Source: Streptomyces bathyalis (lineage in GTDB: Bacteria > Actinomycetota > Actinomycetes > Streptomycetales > Streptomycetaceae). Taken from it: DNA of 64,000 nucleotides. The stretch's first letter is position 1; each line of letters starts with the position of its first letter. This document shows positions 63,953-64,000 of this stretch, piece by piece. The stretch lies in contig NZ_CP048882.1 of assembly GCF_015910445.1 (NCBI RefSeq), positions 2,790,001 to 2,854,000 of the forward strand. Reading direction: 5' to 3'. The notes below the pieces were generated by a model, which made no database searches, had not been told where the DNA came from, and saw nothing but the letters and a program-made list of their open reading frames with translations. The position numbers and the translations under genes were made by a program.

Positions 63953-64000
63953 ACAGGGCCTGGTTCAGCGCGTCTCGCGGTGCGCCGTGTGTGCGTTGCA

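Overview
The window is high-GC actinobacterial chromosome. It is almost certainly Streptomyces or a close Streptomycetaceae relative: codons end in G/C, GTG and TTG starts are common, and the gene order follows the Streptomyces ribosomal region (trnW-secE-nusG, rplKA, rplJL-rpoBC, rpsLG-fusA-tuf, the S10/spc/alpha cluster, rplM-rpsI-glmM, coaA). No species can be named from the sequence alone.

Layout. 1-3.4 kb: 5' end of a divergent GlmS, a small unknown gene, coaA (+) and glmM (-). 3.8-8.7 kb: rpsI-rplM, an ABC-F ATPase, a membrane-anchored protein and truA. 8.8-26.1 kb: the whole S10-spc-alpha supercluster on the minus strand (rpsJ to rplQ, including secY, adk, map, infA, rpmJ and rpoA), with a zinc-type rpsD inside the alpha operon. 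26.5-31.6 kb: six accessory or metabolic genes (a PLP enzyme with a MarR regulator, a GlxA-type regulator divergent from an oxidoreductase, panD, a YceI protein). 31.7-36.2 kb: tuf, fusA, rpsG, rpsL. 36.5-48.8 kb: a DUF1707-type protein, rpoC, rpoB, rplL, rplJ with its leader, a lipoprotein, rplA and rplK. 48.8-50.0 kb: a gene-poor stretch and a RibD-C/DHFR-like gene. 50.1-56.1 kb: an integrated mobile element. 56.1-64.0 kb: nusG, secE, tRNA-Trp, an aspartate-type aminotransferase, an adenosine-deaminase-like gene with a MITE-like insertion at its stop codon, a TetR/NAD(P)-binding divergent pair, murB and two hot-dog dehydratases.

The most unusual region is the 5.9-kb element between nusG and rplK. 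It has a tyrosine integrase, an excisionase, a RepSA-like HUH replication initiator, two small ORFs (one a Cys-rich zinc-finger-like protein), a divergent GntR-UTRA regulator with two operator-like palindromes, and an acetyltransferase passenger. It therefore resembles a miniature actinomycete integrative element (AICE), but no FtsK/TraSA translocase is present. It is bounded by 95-bp direct repeats (92/95 identical) made of the 3' end of nusG plus the nusG terminator. It thus appears to use the 3' end of an essential transcription-factor gene as attB, and it brings its own copy of the last codons and terminator, so nusG stays intact.

Most other genes are translation and transcription machinery in tightly packed minus-strand operons with 1-4 nt stop/start overlaps. 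Clear hairpin terminators follow rpsI, rplQ, tuf, rpoC, rplA, the lipoprotein gene, the YceI gene and the aminotransferase gene. A typical -35/-10 promoter can be read upstream of rpsL, and an L10-type leader precedes rplJ.
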